Assembly: GCF_004310325.1 (NCBI RefSeq)
Contig: NZ_SIRT01000014.1
Span: 53,870 to 117,869, forward strand
Length of the DNA: 64,000 bases
Reading direction: 5' to 3'
DNA from: Hyunsoonleella flava
GTDB lineage: Bacteria; Bacteroidota; Bacteroidia; Flavobacteriales; Flavobacteriaceae
Positions 45,252 through 53,615 of this stretch are shown here, piece after piece; positions within the stretch are counted from its first letter, which is position 1, and every line of letters starts with the position of its first letter. A program made the position numbers and the translations under genes. The notes under the pieces are model-generated. The model did not search any database, had not been told where the DNA came from, and saw only the letters and a list, made by a program, of their open reading frames with translations.

Positions 45252-46676
45252 TTAGGCTTCAAAAAAATCATCTTTAAAACCAATAAGATACAATTTTTCT
45301 TTGGCTCTTGTTACTGCTGTGTAGAGCCATCTCATATAATCAATATCTATACCATTTGGCAAATAGGGTTGCTCTACAAATACAGTATGCCACTGCCCAC
45401 CTTGAGATTTATGGCAAGTAACAGCATACGAAAACTTAACCTGCAATGCATTAAAGTGCTTGTTATTCTTCACTTTTAAAAATTTCTTATAATTGCTGGT
45501 TTCATCTTCAAAATCTTTCATCACTTCTTGATAAAGACGATTGGACTCGTCGTAAGACAATGAAGGAGTCTCAGCATGAATGGTATCCAATAACAATACC
45601 GTTTCAAAAGGACGCATCCTTGGATAATCTACCATACGCACTTTTACTTCCGCGAAGCGAAAACCATACAACTCTATAATACTGAAGATTTCCAGTACTT
45701 CAATAATATCACCATTGGCAATAAATCCAGCCTCAGTAGTAGGTTTAATCCAAAAATAATTGTTTTTAACTACCATTAGGTAATCTCCAGCTGTTAATTC
45801 GTTTTCATTAAACAAAATTCTACTTCTAATTTGCTGGTTGTAAATATTTGCCCGTTTGTTGCTTCTTACAATTATAGCCGTTTCTTCATTTCCCAGGGTA
45901 CTATAGGCGTCATTAATGGCATCCATAATTTCATAACCATCCACTAGTCTTACAATGTCGTTAAAACCATCTAAATCAAACTTAAAAGCATCAAAAAAAT
46001 TACTAGACATGGTCTCTCTTAGCAATGTGGCATTTGCCAAAATACCAGAATCTTGTTCTTGACGCACTACCTGATCTAATTCCATTTTAGTAACTTCCTT
46101 ATTGTAATTCAAAGCAAGTTTGTTTTCATCTAAAGCAGGACTAATATCCAACTTAACGGGCGGTAACTGTGCAGTATCGCCTATGAGCAATAATTTACAT
46201 CGAAATCCAGAATATACATATTGCATTAAATCATCTAAAAGCGAACCGTTTTCGAAGAGTTTTGAATCTCCCGGTGTATCAGGAATCATAGATGCTTCGT
46301 CTACAATAAACACAGTATTTTTATGCTTATTGGGCTGCAATACAAACTTCACACCTCCACCAGAATTTTTCTTAGGAAAATAAATTTTTTTGTGAATGGT
46401 AAATGCTTCTTTTTTAGAATAATTGGAAATTACCTTAGCCGCACGACCGGTTGGTGCCAGTAATACCGCACTCATTTTTGCTTTCCATAAATTATTAACA
46501 ATGGTGCTTACTATGGTGGTTTTTCCCGTACCTGCATATCCCTTGAGCAAATAAACAGCATTGGGTGTTTTGCTAAATATAAATTGAGCGAGTTGCTGTA
46601 TTACAATATCTTGCTTTACCGTAGGCTGAAATGGAAATTGTTGCTTTACAAGAGAATAAAATTCAGCTGAAGTCAT
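45252..46676 (-). CDS. RecD-like ATP-dependent DNA helicase (SF1)
   Basis: 474 residues. Walker A GYAGTGKTT (about 46-54), APTGRAAK (motif Ia), FIVDEASMI (motif II), LLIGDTAQLPP (motif III), then a UvrD_C_2 domain with SYAVTCHKSQGGQW (motif V) and YTAVTRAKEKLYLIG (motif VI). Shorter than RecD2 and lacks its N-terminal region; related to stand-alone RecD-like/exoV helicases common in Bacteroidota. Cytoplasmic DNA repair role inferred. Confidence 0.92.
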   Translation of the reverse strand: MTSAEFYSLVKQQFPFQPTVKQDIVIQQLAQFIFSKTPNAVYLLKGYAGTGKTTIVSTIVNNLWKAKMSAVLLAPTGRAAKVISNYSKKEAFTIHKKIYFPKKNSGGGVKFVLQPNKHKNTVFIVDEASMIPDTPGDSKLFENGSLLDDLMQYVYSGFRCKLLLIGDTAQLPPVKLDISPALDENKLALNYNKEVTKMELDQVVRQEQDSGILANATLLRETMSSNFFDAFKFDLDGFNDIVRLVDGYEIMDAINDAYSTLGNEETAIIVRSNKRANIYNQQIRSRILFNENELTAGDYLMVVKNNYFWIKPTTEAGFIANGDIIEVLEIFSIIELYGFRFAEVKVRMVDYPRMRPFETVLLLDTIHAETPSLSYDESNRLYQEVMKDFEDETSNYKKFLKVKNNKHFNALQVKFSYAVTCHKSQGGQWHTVFVEQPYLPNGIDIDYMRWLYTAVTRAKEKLYLIGFKDDFFEA

Positions 46677-46704
46677 TTAAGTGCAAGACGATTTAGAAAT
46701 TAAT

Positions 46705-46712
46705 CAAATATA
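46705..46712 (-). promoter_or_regulatory. Bacteroidota -7 box for the helicase gene
   Basis: TATATTTG on the reverse strand, perfect TAnnTTTG match, 28 bp upstream of the ATG. Confidence 0.5.
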
Positions 46713-46757
46713 GAAATGATTTTTATTAAGATAGTTTTAACCATAAAAAAAAAATTG

Positions 46758-46765
46758 TAGATTTG
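46758..46765 (+). promoter_or_regulatory. Bacteroidota -7 box for the membrane protein/DUF3822/rsmD operon
   Basis: TAGATTTG, perfect match, 38 bp upstream of the first ATG and divergent from the helicase promoter. Confidence 0.5.
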
Positions 46766-46803
46766 CGAAAGACCATTATTAAACTTGTAACAAATAAAGT
46801 ACT

Positions 46804-47544
46804 ATGTTAACAGTAATTCTCGTTGTAGTTGGTGTAATATTGCTAACCATTGTTTTAGTTAAATTAGTTGATAAATTTATTCCATCAAAATTTAAGCCTG
46901 TACTAATGATTGCCCTTTGGCTTTTAATTGCTTTTCTGGGCTATAAAACATTTATGTCTATTTACAATCCTATACTTTTCAACAAAGAAAAGAATAAGCG
47001 CTACGAGAAAGTTATCGCCAGTTTAGAGGATATTAGAGATGCCCAATTAGCACACAGAACGGTTACCGGGAAGTTTTCAGGAAAATGGGACGATTTAGTA
47101 AAGTTTATTGACACAGCACAATTTACTTTGACACAGCGCAGAGATTCGAGTATTGTTGATGAGGAGTTAACCAGACGTTACGGTGGTGTTGAGACGTTTA
47201 AAGATATTGTTATCATTGATACTCTTGGTTTTAAATCTGTAAAAGATTCACTGTTCAAAAATTCTGATAGATATAAAACTATGATGAATGTTCCTGTAGG
47301 AGAAGAAGGTGCTAAGTTTAAGTTAGAAGCAGGATATTTAGAGCAAAACAATATAAATATACCAGTGTTTGAAGCATCAGTTAAGAAAGATGTTATTCTA
47401 CATGACCAACCAAGAGAGCTTGTTATTCAAGAAAACCAAGTGATATCGGTTGATGGTGTAAACGGGGATGCCTTAAAGGTAGGCTCAATGGATGAGGTGA
47501 AAACTATAGGTAACTGGCCAAAAACATATGGCACAACAGACTAA
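46804..47544 (+). CDS. Conserved two-helix membrane protein upstream of DUF3822
   Basis: 246 residues. Two membrane helices (about 2-20 and 33-52) are followed by a helix EKVIASLEDIRDAQLAHRTV and GKFSGKWDDLVKFID, a segment reminiscent of the long helix and loop of type II pseudopilin-like proteins, then a beta-rich C-terminus. Overlaps the next gene by 17 bp. Function unknown. Confidence 0.75.
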   Translation: MLTVILVVVGVILLTIVLVKLVDKFIPSKFKPVLMIALWLLIAFLGYKTFMSIYNPILFNKEKNKRYEKVIASLEDIRDAQLAHRTVTGKFSGKWDDLVKFIDTAQFTLTQRRDSSIVDEELTRRYGGVETFKDIVIIDTLGFKSVKDSLFKNSDRYKTMMNVPVGEEGAKFKLEAGYLEQNNINIPVFEASVKKDVILHDQPRELVIQENQVISVDGVNGDALKVGSMDEVKTIGNWPKTYGTTD

Positions 47545-48343
47545 AGATTTAGATACAATTACCAATCAAAAACTGTCCATTCAAATTAGTTTGAGTGGAC
47601 TTTCTTTTTGTGTCCTAAATGCCAACTCAAATACCGTTTCAAGCATTGAGCATATTAAGTTCAACAAAAAAGCAAACCCTTTTGAAGCTTTAGAACGTTT
47701 AATCCATTTTTTTGACACCAAGCCCTATCTTCAGGATAAGTTTGATGATATTTTAGTAATTCATGAAAACGATTTGTCAACATTGGTTCCCAAGCCCTTA
47801 TTCAACAAGGATTATTTAGCCGATTATCTAAAATTCAATTCGAAAATATTAAAGTCTGATTATTTAAGCTATGATGTTTTAAATAACGACGAGAGTGTTA
47901 ACGTTTATGTGCCTTATGTGAATATTAACAATTATATTTACGAGGCTTTTGGAGAGTTTACGTTTAAGCACTTTTCTACAATTTTAATAGAAGAAGTTTT
48001 AAAAAATGAAACGGATTCAAAATCAAATAAGGTATATGTACATGTTTGCGAACAGCATTTTGAAATAGTTGCAGTTGATAACGGCGCACTTATACTTTAC
48101 AACACTTTTGAGTACAGCAATGCCGAGGATTTCATCTATTATATTTTATTCACTTTGGAGCAGCTTAACTATGATCCTGATAACATTGATATAGTTTTGA
48201 TTGGTAATATTTCAGAAGAGGGTGCCTTGTACAAAATGGCATATAAATATATAAGGAACATCACTTTTGGAACCATTGGCCAACAAATAGTTGAAGACTC
48301 TGAAGCAAATCATTCAAATTACATTATTGTAAATAGCTTTTAA
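47528..48343 (+). CDS. DUF3822 family protein
   Basis: 271 residues. Soluble alpha/beta protein of DUF3822, with NQKLSIQISLSGLSFCVLN at the N-terminus, an internal NKVYVHVCEQHFEIVAVD strand pair and a final IVLIGNISEEGALY segment. The repeated beta-hairpin pattern is compatible with an actin/PilM-like fold, but this is only a suggestion. Located between the two-helix membrane protein and rsmD, overlapping both neighbours. Confidence 0.85.
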   Translation: MAQQTKDLDTITNQKLSIQISLSGLSFCVLNANSNTVSSIEHIKFNKKANPFEALERLIHFFDTKPYLQDKFDDILVIHENDLSTLVPKPLFNKDYLADYLKFNSKILKSDYLSYDVLNNDESVNVYVPYVNINNYIYEAFGEFTFKHFSTILIEEVLKNETDSKSNKVYVHVCEQHFEIVAVDNGALILYNTFEYSNAEDFIYYILFTLEQLNYDPDNIDIVLIGNISEEGALYKMAYKYIRNITFGTIGQQIVEDSEANHSNYIIVNSF

Positions 48344-48882
48344 TGCGAATAATTTCTGGCCAATATAAGAGCAGAAAAATAGTGGCTCCAAAAAACTTAC
48401 CCGTTCGCCCAACCACTGATATGGCGAAGGAATCCCTATTCAACATTCTAAATAACAACTATTATTTTGATGATATTTCTGTTTTAGACCTCTTTGCTGG
48501 AACTGGCAATATTAGTTATGAATTCGCCTCCAGGGGCACTGAACAGATTACTTGTGTAGACCAGCATTTTGCTTGTATTAGATTTATCAATCAAACGGCA
48601 GAACATTTTGAAATGCCTATTGACACCGTTAAGGGTGATGTCTTTAAATTTTTGGAGCAAACCAATGCTAAGTTTGATATTATTTTTGCAGATCCGCCTT
48701 ACGATTTTTCTCAAGAACAGTTTGAGCGTATTCCAGAACTAGTGTTTAAAAAAGAGTTGCTTAATGACAGCGGCACGTTAATAGTAGAACATTCCAAACA
48801 CACCAACCTCGCATCTACAGCCAATTTTGATGTATCTAAAAGCTACGGTGGTAATGCTTTTAGTTTTTTCAAAAAGCAATAA
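48343..48882 (+). CDS. rsmD: 16S rRNA (guanine966-N2)-methyltransferase RsmD
   Basis: 179 residues. MRIISGQYKSRKI at the N-terminus, RPTTDMAKESLFNIL, SAM motif VLDLFAGTGNIS and catalytic FADPPYDF. Methylates G966 of 16S rRNA. Start shares one base with the DUF3822 stop, giving translational coupling. Confidence 0.96.
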   Translation: MRIISGQYKSRKIVAPKNLPVRPTTDMAKESLFNILNNNYYFDDISVLDLFAGTGNISYEFASRGTEQITCVDQHFACIRFINQTAEHFEMPIDTVKGDVFKFLEQTNAKFDIIFADPPYDFSQEQFERIPELVFKKELLNDSGTLIVEHSKHTNLASTANFDVSKSYGGNAFSFFKKQ

Positions 48883-49049
48883 AATTAACATTTGTTAATT
48901 TCTAAGTGTTTTTTTTTCAGTACTTTAGAACTCTCCCTTAGAGTCCCAAGCTCTATACGCACTTCTCTCAAAATTCAAAAAGGTTTTTCTTTTTTGCGAA
49001 ACGGTTATGGTTTTATTTTGAATACTAACCTTTAAAACCATACATAATT

Positions 49050-49799
49050 ATGAAAAATCAAAAAACCTTACTATTAACTTGTTTATCACTTTGTTTTGCA
49101 ATTACAATGTCCTTTGCGCAACAAGCCTATTTAATTCATCAAGACAATGTAAAACCATCAAAGTTCATGGAATATGAAAAAATAGCAAAAGAATTTCATG
49201 AAGCCTGTTTAGAGCATAAACCCGATGCCATGTGGATGACTGCGATGCGAGACGATTTCACCTATTATTACATTACTCCTGTAGAGAATATGGCGGAATT
49301 AGACAAGCAGCCAATGGCAGAAATGGCCAAAGCCATGGGAGATAAATTTAAAGACATGTTTAATGCCTTCGACCAATGCTACGATTCACATGGATCATAC
49401 ATCATGTATAGCGTAGACGATTTAAGCTATAAAGCTCCAGAGGGAGAGGATAGATCAGATTTAAACTACCGTGTATGGTATCAATTACATTACAAACCAG
49501 CCAATGCAAAAAAAGTAAAAGAAGGCATGAAAGCCATAAAAGCTATGTTTGAAGAGAAAGGCTCAAAAGAATATTACAATGTATACCACACCGGATTTGG
49601 ATCAATGGAAAACTATTATTTAGTTTCAGTAGCGGCTAAAGATGAAGTAAGCAGTGCTACCAATGCAAAAGCCAATCAGGATGTTTTAGGACCAGATCGC
49701 TACGAAACATTCAACAAACTAATGGCAAATCTTGAAAAAATGTTAGAACATAGAGGAGAAATGAGACCAGATTTATCCTATATACCAGAGAAAAGTTAA
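49050..49799 (+). CDS. Secreted protein with two NIPSNAP/ABM-like halves
   Basis: 249 residues with a signal peptide (ending SFAQ). Two similar halves begin with an AYLIHQDNVKPSKFMEYEKIAKEF-like block (split by KPSKFMEY) and YQLHYKPANAKKVKEGMKAIK, each followed by YYITPVE or YYLVSVA strands, consistent with a dimeric alpha/beta-barrel. Function unknown. A terminator follows at 49834. Confidence 0.75.
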   Translation: MKNQKTLLLTCLSLCFAITMSFAQQAYLIHQDNVKPSKFMEYEKIAKEFHEACLEHKPDAMWMTAMRDDFTYYYITPVENMAELDKQPMAEMAKAMGDKFKDMFNAFDQCYDSHGSYIMYSVDDLSYKAPEGEDRSDLNYRVWYQLHYKPANAKKVKEGMKAIKAMFEEKGSKEYYNVYHTGFGSMENYYLVSVAAKDEVSSATNAKANQDVLGPDRYETFNKLMANLEKMLEHRGEMRPDLSYIPEKS

Positions 49800-49833
49800 T
49801 TATTTCTGTTAGTCACCAACCAATTTAAACCAT

Positions 49834-49863
49834 AAACCCTTCCCGAAACATCAGGAAGGGTTT
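49834..49863 (+). terminator. Hairpin terminator candidate between the secreted protein gene and rnpB
   Basis: Stem AAACCCTTCC / GGAAGGGTTT with a 10-nt loop, 34 bp after the stop; T-rich sequence follows. It sits 8 bp from the 3' end of rnpB and may serve both strands. Confidence 0.7.
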
Positions 49864-49870
49864 ATTATAT

Positions 49871-50182
49871 TTAAGCAAATCTATAAGCCGAATTCTGTAC
49901 CCTTTCCAAAAAGAAAAAGCCCTTATCATTTATCTCAATGTTTTGTTACCAAAACACTTTAGCTGCCTACCCTCCAGCAATCAAACGTGCCGCTTTCAAG
50001 CGCTGGTATACATGGCATTGCACCACACAGAGTTTACCTGGTTTCACTACGGCATTACCCGTACATACTTTCTGTTGCACTTTTCCTAACCTTTCGGCCG
50101 GTGGCTGTTAACCACTGCGTTGCACTACGGTGTTCGGACTTTCCTTTACACCAATGGCGTAACGATAAGGCGATTTACTCAA
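49871..50182 (-). ncRNA. rnpB: RNase P RNA (bacterial type A)
   Basis: About 312 nt. Conserved elements on the reverse strand: AAAGGAAAGTCCGAACACC (P4/J region), ACAGAAAGTA, GGTAATGCCGTAGTGAAACC, GAGGGTAGGCAGCTAAAG and ACAGAATTCGGCTTATAG at the 3' end. The terminal helix P1 is an 11-bp pairing of TTGAGTAAATC (5' end, 50182-50172) with GATTTGCTTAA (3' end, 49881-49871), which sets the boundaries. Catalytic subunit of tRNA 5' maturation. A perfect -7 box lies at 50186-50193. Confidence 0.93.
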
Positions 50183-50185
50183 TGG

Positions 50186-50193
50186 CAAAAATA
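50186..50193 (-). promoter_or_regulatory. Bacteroidota -7 box for rnpB
   Basis: TATTTTTG on the reverse strand, 3 bp before the P1-defined 5' end, which fits a start about 4-6 nt downstream. The rest of the 318-bp gap to 50500 holds the GC-rich repeat and no gene that I see. Confidence 0.6.
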
Positions 50194-50224
50194 CAATTAC
50201 TCCAGTGGAAATGAAATTTTATTT

Positions 50225-50328
50225 TTTGGGCGTTCCCCTGTCGGGTCAGGCTTTCACTACTCACTCCCTCCTATCGTCGGGGAGTTCAAACATGCCGTTC
50301 AATCCTTAACGCGGGCATGTGTGCTGGC
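50225..50328 (+). repeat. GC-rich dispersed repeat, copy 3 (upstream of rnpB)
   Basis: TTTGGGCGTTCCCCTGTCGG ... CTCCCTCCTATCGTCGGGGAG (split by the loop) ... CAATCCTTAACGCGGGCATG. Nearly identical to copy 4 at 51693-51796 and related to copies 1 and 2. Confidence 0.8.
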
Positions 50329-50500
50329 TAAGTTTCTTAAACTAATAGTATTCTATTTTTCTGGTTTGTCTAGGATAAAGTGTATGCTGGTACTGAAAGT
50401 ATTGACAAATATTTTGATGTATTGGAAGTAGAGTTAACTTCAATAAGTTCAAATTAAGGAATTCGGTTGCAATGATCTTTACATTTTATAGATAAGAGCT

Positions 50501-51238
50501 TTAATATTCAAATTCCACTTCATAGTTGTCATCAATGTTCAACACGTTAATATCTTGTTCAATTTTCTCTTGTAGGTTACCATTCTTTCTCCTCACAACA
50601 ACTATCTTATTAACACCAATTATGTTTAAAGACGAATACGTATTATTGGTTTCTACAGCATATCTTTGTTCTTGGATTGTGCCTGCATAATTTTCAGGGA
50701 AACCATAGGGAACGTATAAGTTGTAAAAAAAATAATCATCCTCTTGACTAGGTGAAAAATTATTAAGAGAAATATTTAAGTTATTCGATTTATACGGAAC
50801 AAAATAATTAATTTCGAATGTTTCACTTCTTTCCGTAATATCGCTTATTAAAAAAGAATCGTATTCAGAATGAAGAAATAAATCTGTTGGTTTAAGAAAA
50901 TTATTACTCAATTTCATATCTAACTCGCTAAAACTTAATTCAAATAAGAAATAGCCATGCGAATCTCCAACTTCATGATCTTTGAGATAAACATTCATTT
51001 CATAGAATCCATTTTCATCAGTTCTTATTCGACCAATTGTTCTCTTTCGTACCGATAATTCTTGAATACTTTGATATCTAAAAATAAGTTCTAAACCCTC
51101 TACTCCCTTACCATCTGCCCTTAATAATTGTCCTCTTATTTGTGTACAATCAGACAGACAAATCTCATCAGAATCATCTTCATCTTTGACACATGAAATA
51201 AATATCAATAATGTTAAAAATAGAAGATTTTTTTTCAT
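50501..51238 (-). CDS. Putative lipoprotein with Ig/carboxypeptidase-regulatory-like domain
   Basis: 245 residues. Lipobox in LIFISCVKDEDDSDE with acidic tether. Residues about 32-100 (IRGQLLRADGKGVEGLELIF...TDENGFYEMNVYLKD) resemble a carboxypeptidase regulatory-like beta-sandwich; the rest is beta-rich with no match that I know. Lies alone in the variable interval between rnpB and dnaX, probably acquired. Confidence 0.7.
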   Translation of the reverse strand: MKKNLLFLTLLIFISCVKDEDDSDEICLSDCTQIRGQLLRADGKGVEGLELIFRYQSIQELSVRKRTIGRIRTDENGFYEMNVYLKDHEVGDSHGYFLFELSFSELDMKLSNNFLKPTDLFLHSEYDSFLISDITERSETFEINYFVPYKSNNLNISLNNFSPSQEDDYFFYNLYVPYGFPENYAGTIQEQRYAVETNNTYSSLNIIGVNKIVVVRRKNGNLQEKIEQDINVLNIDDNYEVEFEY

Positions 51239-51347
51239 ATCGTATATTCTATTTTACTTAAGATGAAAAATATCCTTATAGGTTGCGCTAAATTGTCGCC
51301 AACTTTATGGATACTAAACGATTTAATAACATTCATCATCACCTAAA

Positions 51348-51379
51348 CAAAGTTCGATAATTTTTCTGACAAATTCAAA
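51348..51379. repeat. Fragment of the cassette-flank repeat
   Basis: ACAAAGTTCGATAATTTTTC plus TGACAAATTCAA matches the tail of the repeat at 19681-19759 at most positions. Confidence 0.5.
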
Positions 51380-51420
51380 AAAATATGGCTTTCCTATTTG
51401 TTAATAGCTCCTATCAAATT

Positions 51421-51469
51421 CTGAATCCTGAATTCTGAATTCTGAATTCTGAATTCTGAATTCTGAATG
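51421..51469. repeat. Heptanucleotide tandem repeat (CTGAATT)x7
   Basis: Seven consecutive 7-bp units of CTGAAT(T/C/G), five of them identical. Located immediately before the displaced dnaX promoter fragment. Confidence 0.9.
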
Positions 51470-51477
51470 TATATAAT

Positions 51478-51810
51478 TAAATTTGTTTTCTAAGTTTACA
51501 TCATCGAGCACTTTGTAGTATCAGCCCGTAAGTACTGCCCACAAACTTTTAAGGATGTTGTGGGTCAACAGGCTATTAACCACTGCGTTGTACTACAGTG
51601 TTCGGACTTTCCTTTACGCCAATGGCGTAACGATAAGGCGATTTACTCAATGGCAAAAATACAATTACTCTATTGGAAATGAAATTTTATTTTTTGGGTG
51701 TTCCCCTGTCGGGTCAGGCTTTCACTACTCACTCCCTCCTATCGTCGGGGAGTTCAAACATGCCGTTCAATCCTTAACGCGGGCATGTGTGCTGGCTTAA
51801 GTTTTAAACT
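51478..51810. pseudogene. Chimeric duplication: dnaX 5' end joined to rnpB 5' end and upstream DNA
   Basis: 51478-51485 is a TAAATTTG box as at dnaX; 51506-51580 matches the first ~25 codons of dnaX (+ strand) with seven differences and no ATG. At GGCTATTA the match switches to rnpB: 51571-51650 equals the first 80 nt of rnpB (reverse sense), continuing through its promoter (CAAAAATA) and GC-rich repeat to about 51810, with about seven substitutions versus 50103-50342. Neither part can work as dnaX or as RNase P RNA. Confidence 0.88.
51693..51796 (+). repeat. GC-rich dispersed repeat, copy 4 (inside the chimeric duplication)
   Basis: Differs from copy 3 by one base in the first 100 (TTTGGGTGTT against TTTGGGCGTT), so it moved as part of the rnpB-linked segment rather than independently. 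Confidence 0.8.
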
Positions 51811-52076
51811 ATAAAATTATCTAGCCTGTATTCAGGACGGGGCAATTGTTTTTACGCGCTTTTTCAGCGTGTAAGCACAATAAAGCTTGTAGGTAGCTAT
51901 ATAAAAGAATCTTAGCTAAGGGAAAGAGTAAAAAACTAGAATTGGTAGCAGTATCTTACTACCTGTTAAAATAGGCCTTTGCAATAGCAAAAAGCAGATT
52001 GCCTTATGATGAGAACTTTGTTTCCAAATTAGCTTAAAAACACTACATTTTCAACTCAGTTCTTTCTTGTGTCTCG
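51811..52076. other. Gene-free stretch between the chimeric scar and the haloperoxidase gene
   Basis: No convincing reading frame, RNA or terminator seen, only a small hairpin ACGCGCTTTTTCAGCGTGT around 51856-51874. It completes the 838-bp gene-free region 51239-52076. Confidence 0.5.
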
Positions 52077-53543
52077 TTATTTTTCTCCAATATGTTTTTT
52101 GTAGAATTCCCAAACTTCTTTAGCCACATTTCGACCCAATTCGAGTCCAGCTACATTGTCCGCTTGTATGTGGTAGCCACCTAATACTCTTGATATGCCA
52201 GCCATTTCTGCTGTTTCTGTAAAAGTTGGGAATTCCAATGTTACTGTATCTCCCAAATTATCTGGTTCGGTCATCGCGCCTGCAACTAACTCTGCACTAG
52301 AGCCAAATTCATCACTACCAGTCCAAATTTTTAAGGCTTCACCGCAGCCACCACTAATCGTACTATGTCCAGAAACATAACTTGGAAAAGGTGGACATAA
52401 AAATGTCTCGGGTGAATAAGGTCTCCATTGTTTGCCATCCATTTCAATCATTCCCTTTCCTTCTCCTCCCCAAGCTTTTATTTTTTGGTTCTGGTAGTAT
52501 TCGTGGACTAATGCATATGGTCGGGCATAATCATAAAACATTTTAGAATCCCAAGAGGCAATAAAGGCATCCATAGCTACAACTTGGTTGTAGAAGTACA
52601 TTTTTACATCTTGGTCTAATGTATGGTTATCTCTTCTTGAAACGTCTTGCGCAAATTTTAGCCAATGTCCTGCTTGTTGCACAGATTGCGGGCCATCTCG
52701 CATAAATTCCACTAGAGCTTTTTGGTAATCGGTTAAATTAGCCTGCATTTCAATAACTTCCTGAACCTCTTTTTCTAATTGTTCAGAACCAATCATTGGC
52801 GGTGGGCCTGGTCTAAACTGACCACCAGATTTTAATGCAATTGGCTTGACTTTGTCCCAATAAGGTGTTAGGCAACCTGGTGCAAACGTTCCACCTTTGC
52901 CGTCCGAGAAATATTTTGGTTGCCAACGATTTGCGTCAACGTTCTTATCGGCTGAATTAACAGGTTCATAGCCTACATAATTGAAGTAAGGTTTTCCGTC
53001 CGACCCATCTTCTTCTCCATATTGATTCGCTCCGTCTCCTTTTCGTGCCTCTATGACGGCTTTAGCGGCTAAATTCCCAATTCCTTCTGGTGTGTTTGGG
53101 TCAAGGCTCTCATTACTTGGGTCTAACCCCAATTCTCTCATAAAATCTTCAAATAGTTTTTTATCAGAGTAGTAATACTCATTCATTGCTCTGAATGCCG
53201 CATAGCTTATGGCTATTTCCTTGTTTTTCAATGATTGCTCATTTTTTGGTCTTCTTTCTACATCATTTAAATAAACAGGAATTGCTTTTTCATCATATCT
53301 TGACCAAGCATCAAAAACAGCAACAGAAATTAAGCCTAAATAACGAGAGGTAATTGTTGGTCTTGGTTTGAATCTTTCAGTGTCATTTGCTGTTGCGGTT
53401 AAAGCCATTTTACCCCATCTATATGCAATATTTTCAGCTCCTTTGGGTTCAGTTATTTCAATCGAATTTTGTTGTTTGTTTTGGTTATTCTTACACCCAA
53501 AAAAAGTCAGGGTAATTAATGATATCAGTAATATTCTTTTCAT
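52077..53543 (-). CDS. Vanadium-dependent haloperoxidase/PAP2-like lipoprotein
   Basis: 488 residues. Lipobox TLTFFGCKNNQ. The vanadate/phosphate site is readable: KMFYDYARPYALVHEY (Lys/Arg part), PPFPSYVSGHSTISGG (PSGH motif with catalytic His) and ISRVLGGYHIQADNVAGLELG (SRxxxGxHxxxD). The family comprises vanadium haloperoxidases and related acid phosphatases; bromo- or chloro-specificity cannot be read. Located in the variable rnpB-dnaX interval with a cassette-flank repeat directly upstream, suggesting acquisition. Confidence 0.88.
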   Translation of the reverse strand: MKRILLISLITLTFFGCKNNQNKQQNSIEITEPKGAENIAYRWGKMALTATANDTERFKPRPTITSRYLGLISVAVFDAWSRYDEKAIPVYLNDVERRPKNEQSLKNKEIAISYAAFRAMNEYYYSDKKLFEDFMRELGLDPSNESLDPNTPEGIGNLAAKAVIEARKGDGANQYGEEDGSDGKPYFNYVGYEPVNSADKNVDANRWQPKYFSDGKGGTFAPGCLTPYWDKVKPIALKSGGQFRPGPPPMIGSEQLEKEVQEVIEMQANLTDYQKALVEFMRDGPQSVQQAGHWLKFAQDVSRRDNHTLDQDVKMYFYNQVVAMDAFIASWDSKMFYDYARPYALVHEYYQNQKIKAWGGEGKGMIEMDGKQWRPYSPETFLCPPFPSYVSGHSTISGGCGEALKIWTGSDEFGSSAELVAGAMTEPDNLGDTVTLEFPTFTETAEMAGISRVLGGYHIQADNVAGLELGRNVAKEVWEFYKKHIGEK

Positions 53544-53615
53544 TATTTGTATGTTAATTTTACTTCAGAAATTTAAAATAATTTTTTGAGATCGTAATTT
53601 TTCATAATGAGAAAC

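Noticed and set aside
49987..50431. Open frames of 75-103 codons across this stretch
   Set aside because: They lie over the RNase P RNA and the GC-rich repeat; conserved RNA motifs and P1 pairing explain the sequence better.
51555..51800. An 81-codon open frame
   Set aside because: It spans the dnaX/rnpB chimera and the repeat, and parallels the spurious frame over the real rnpB.
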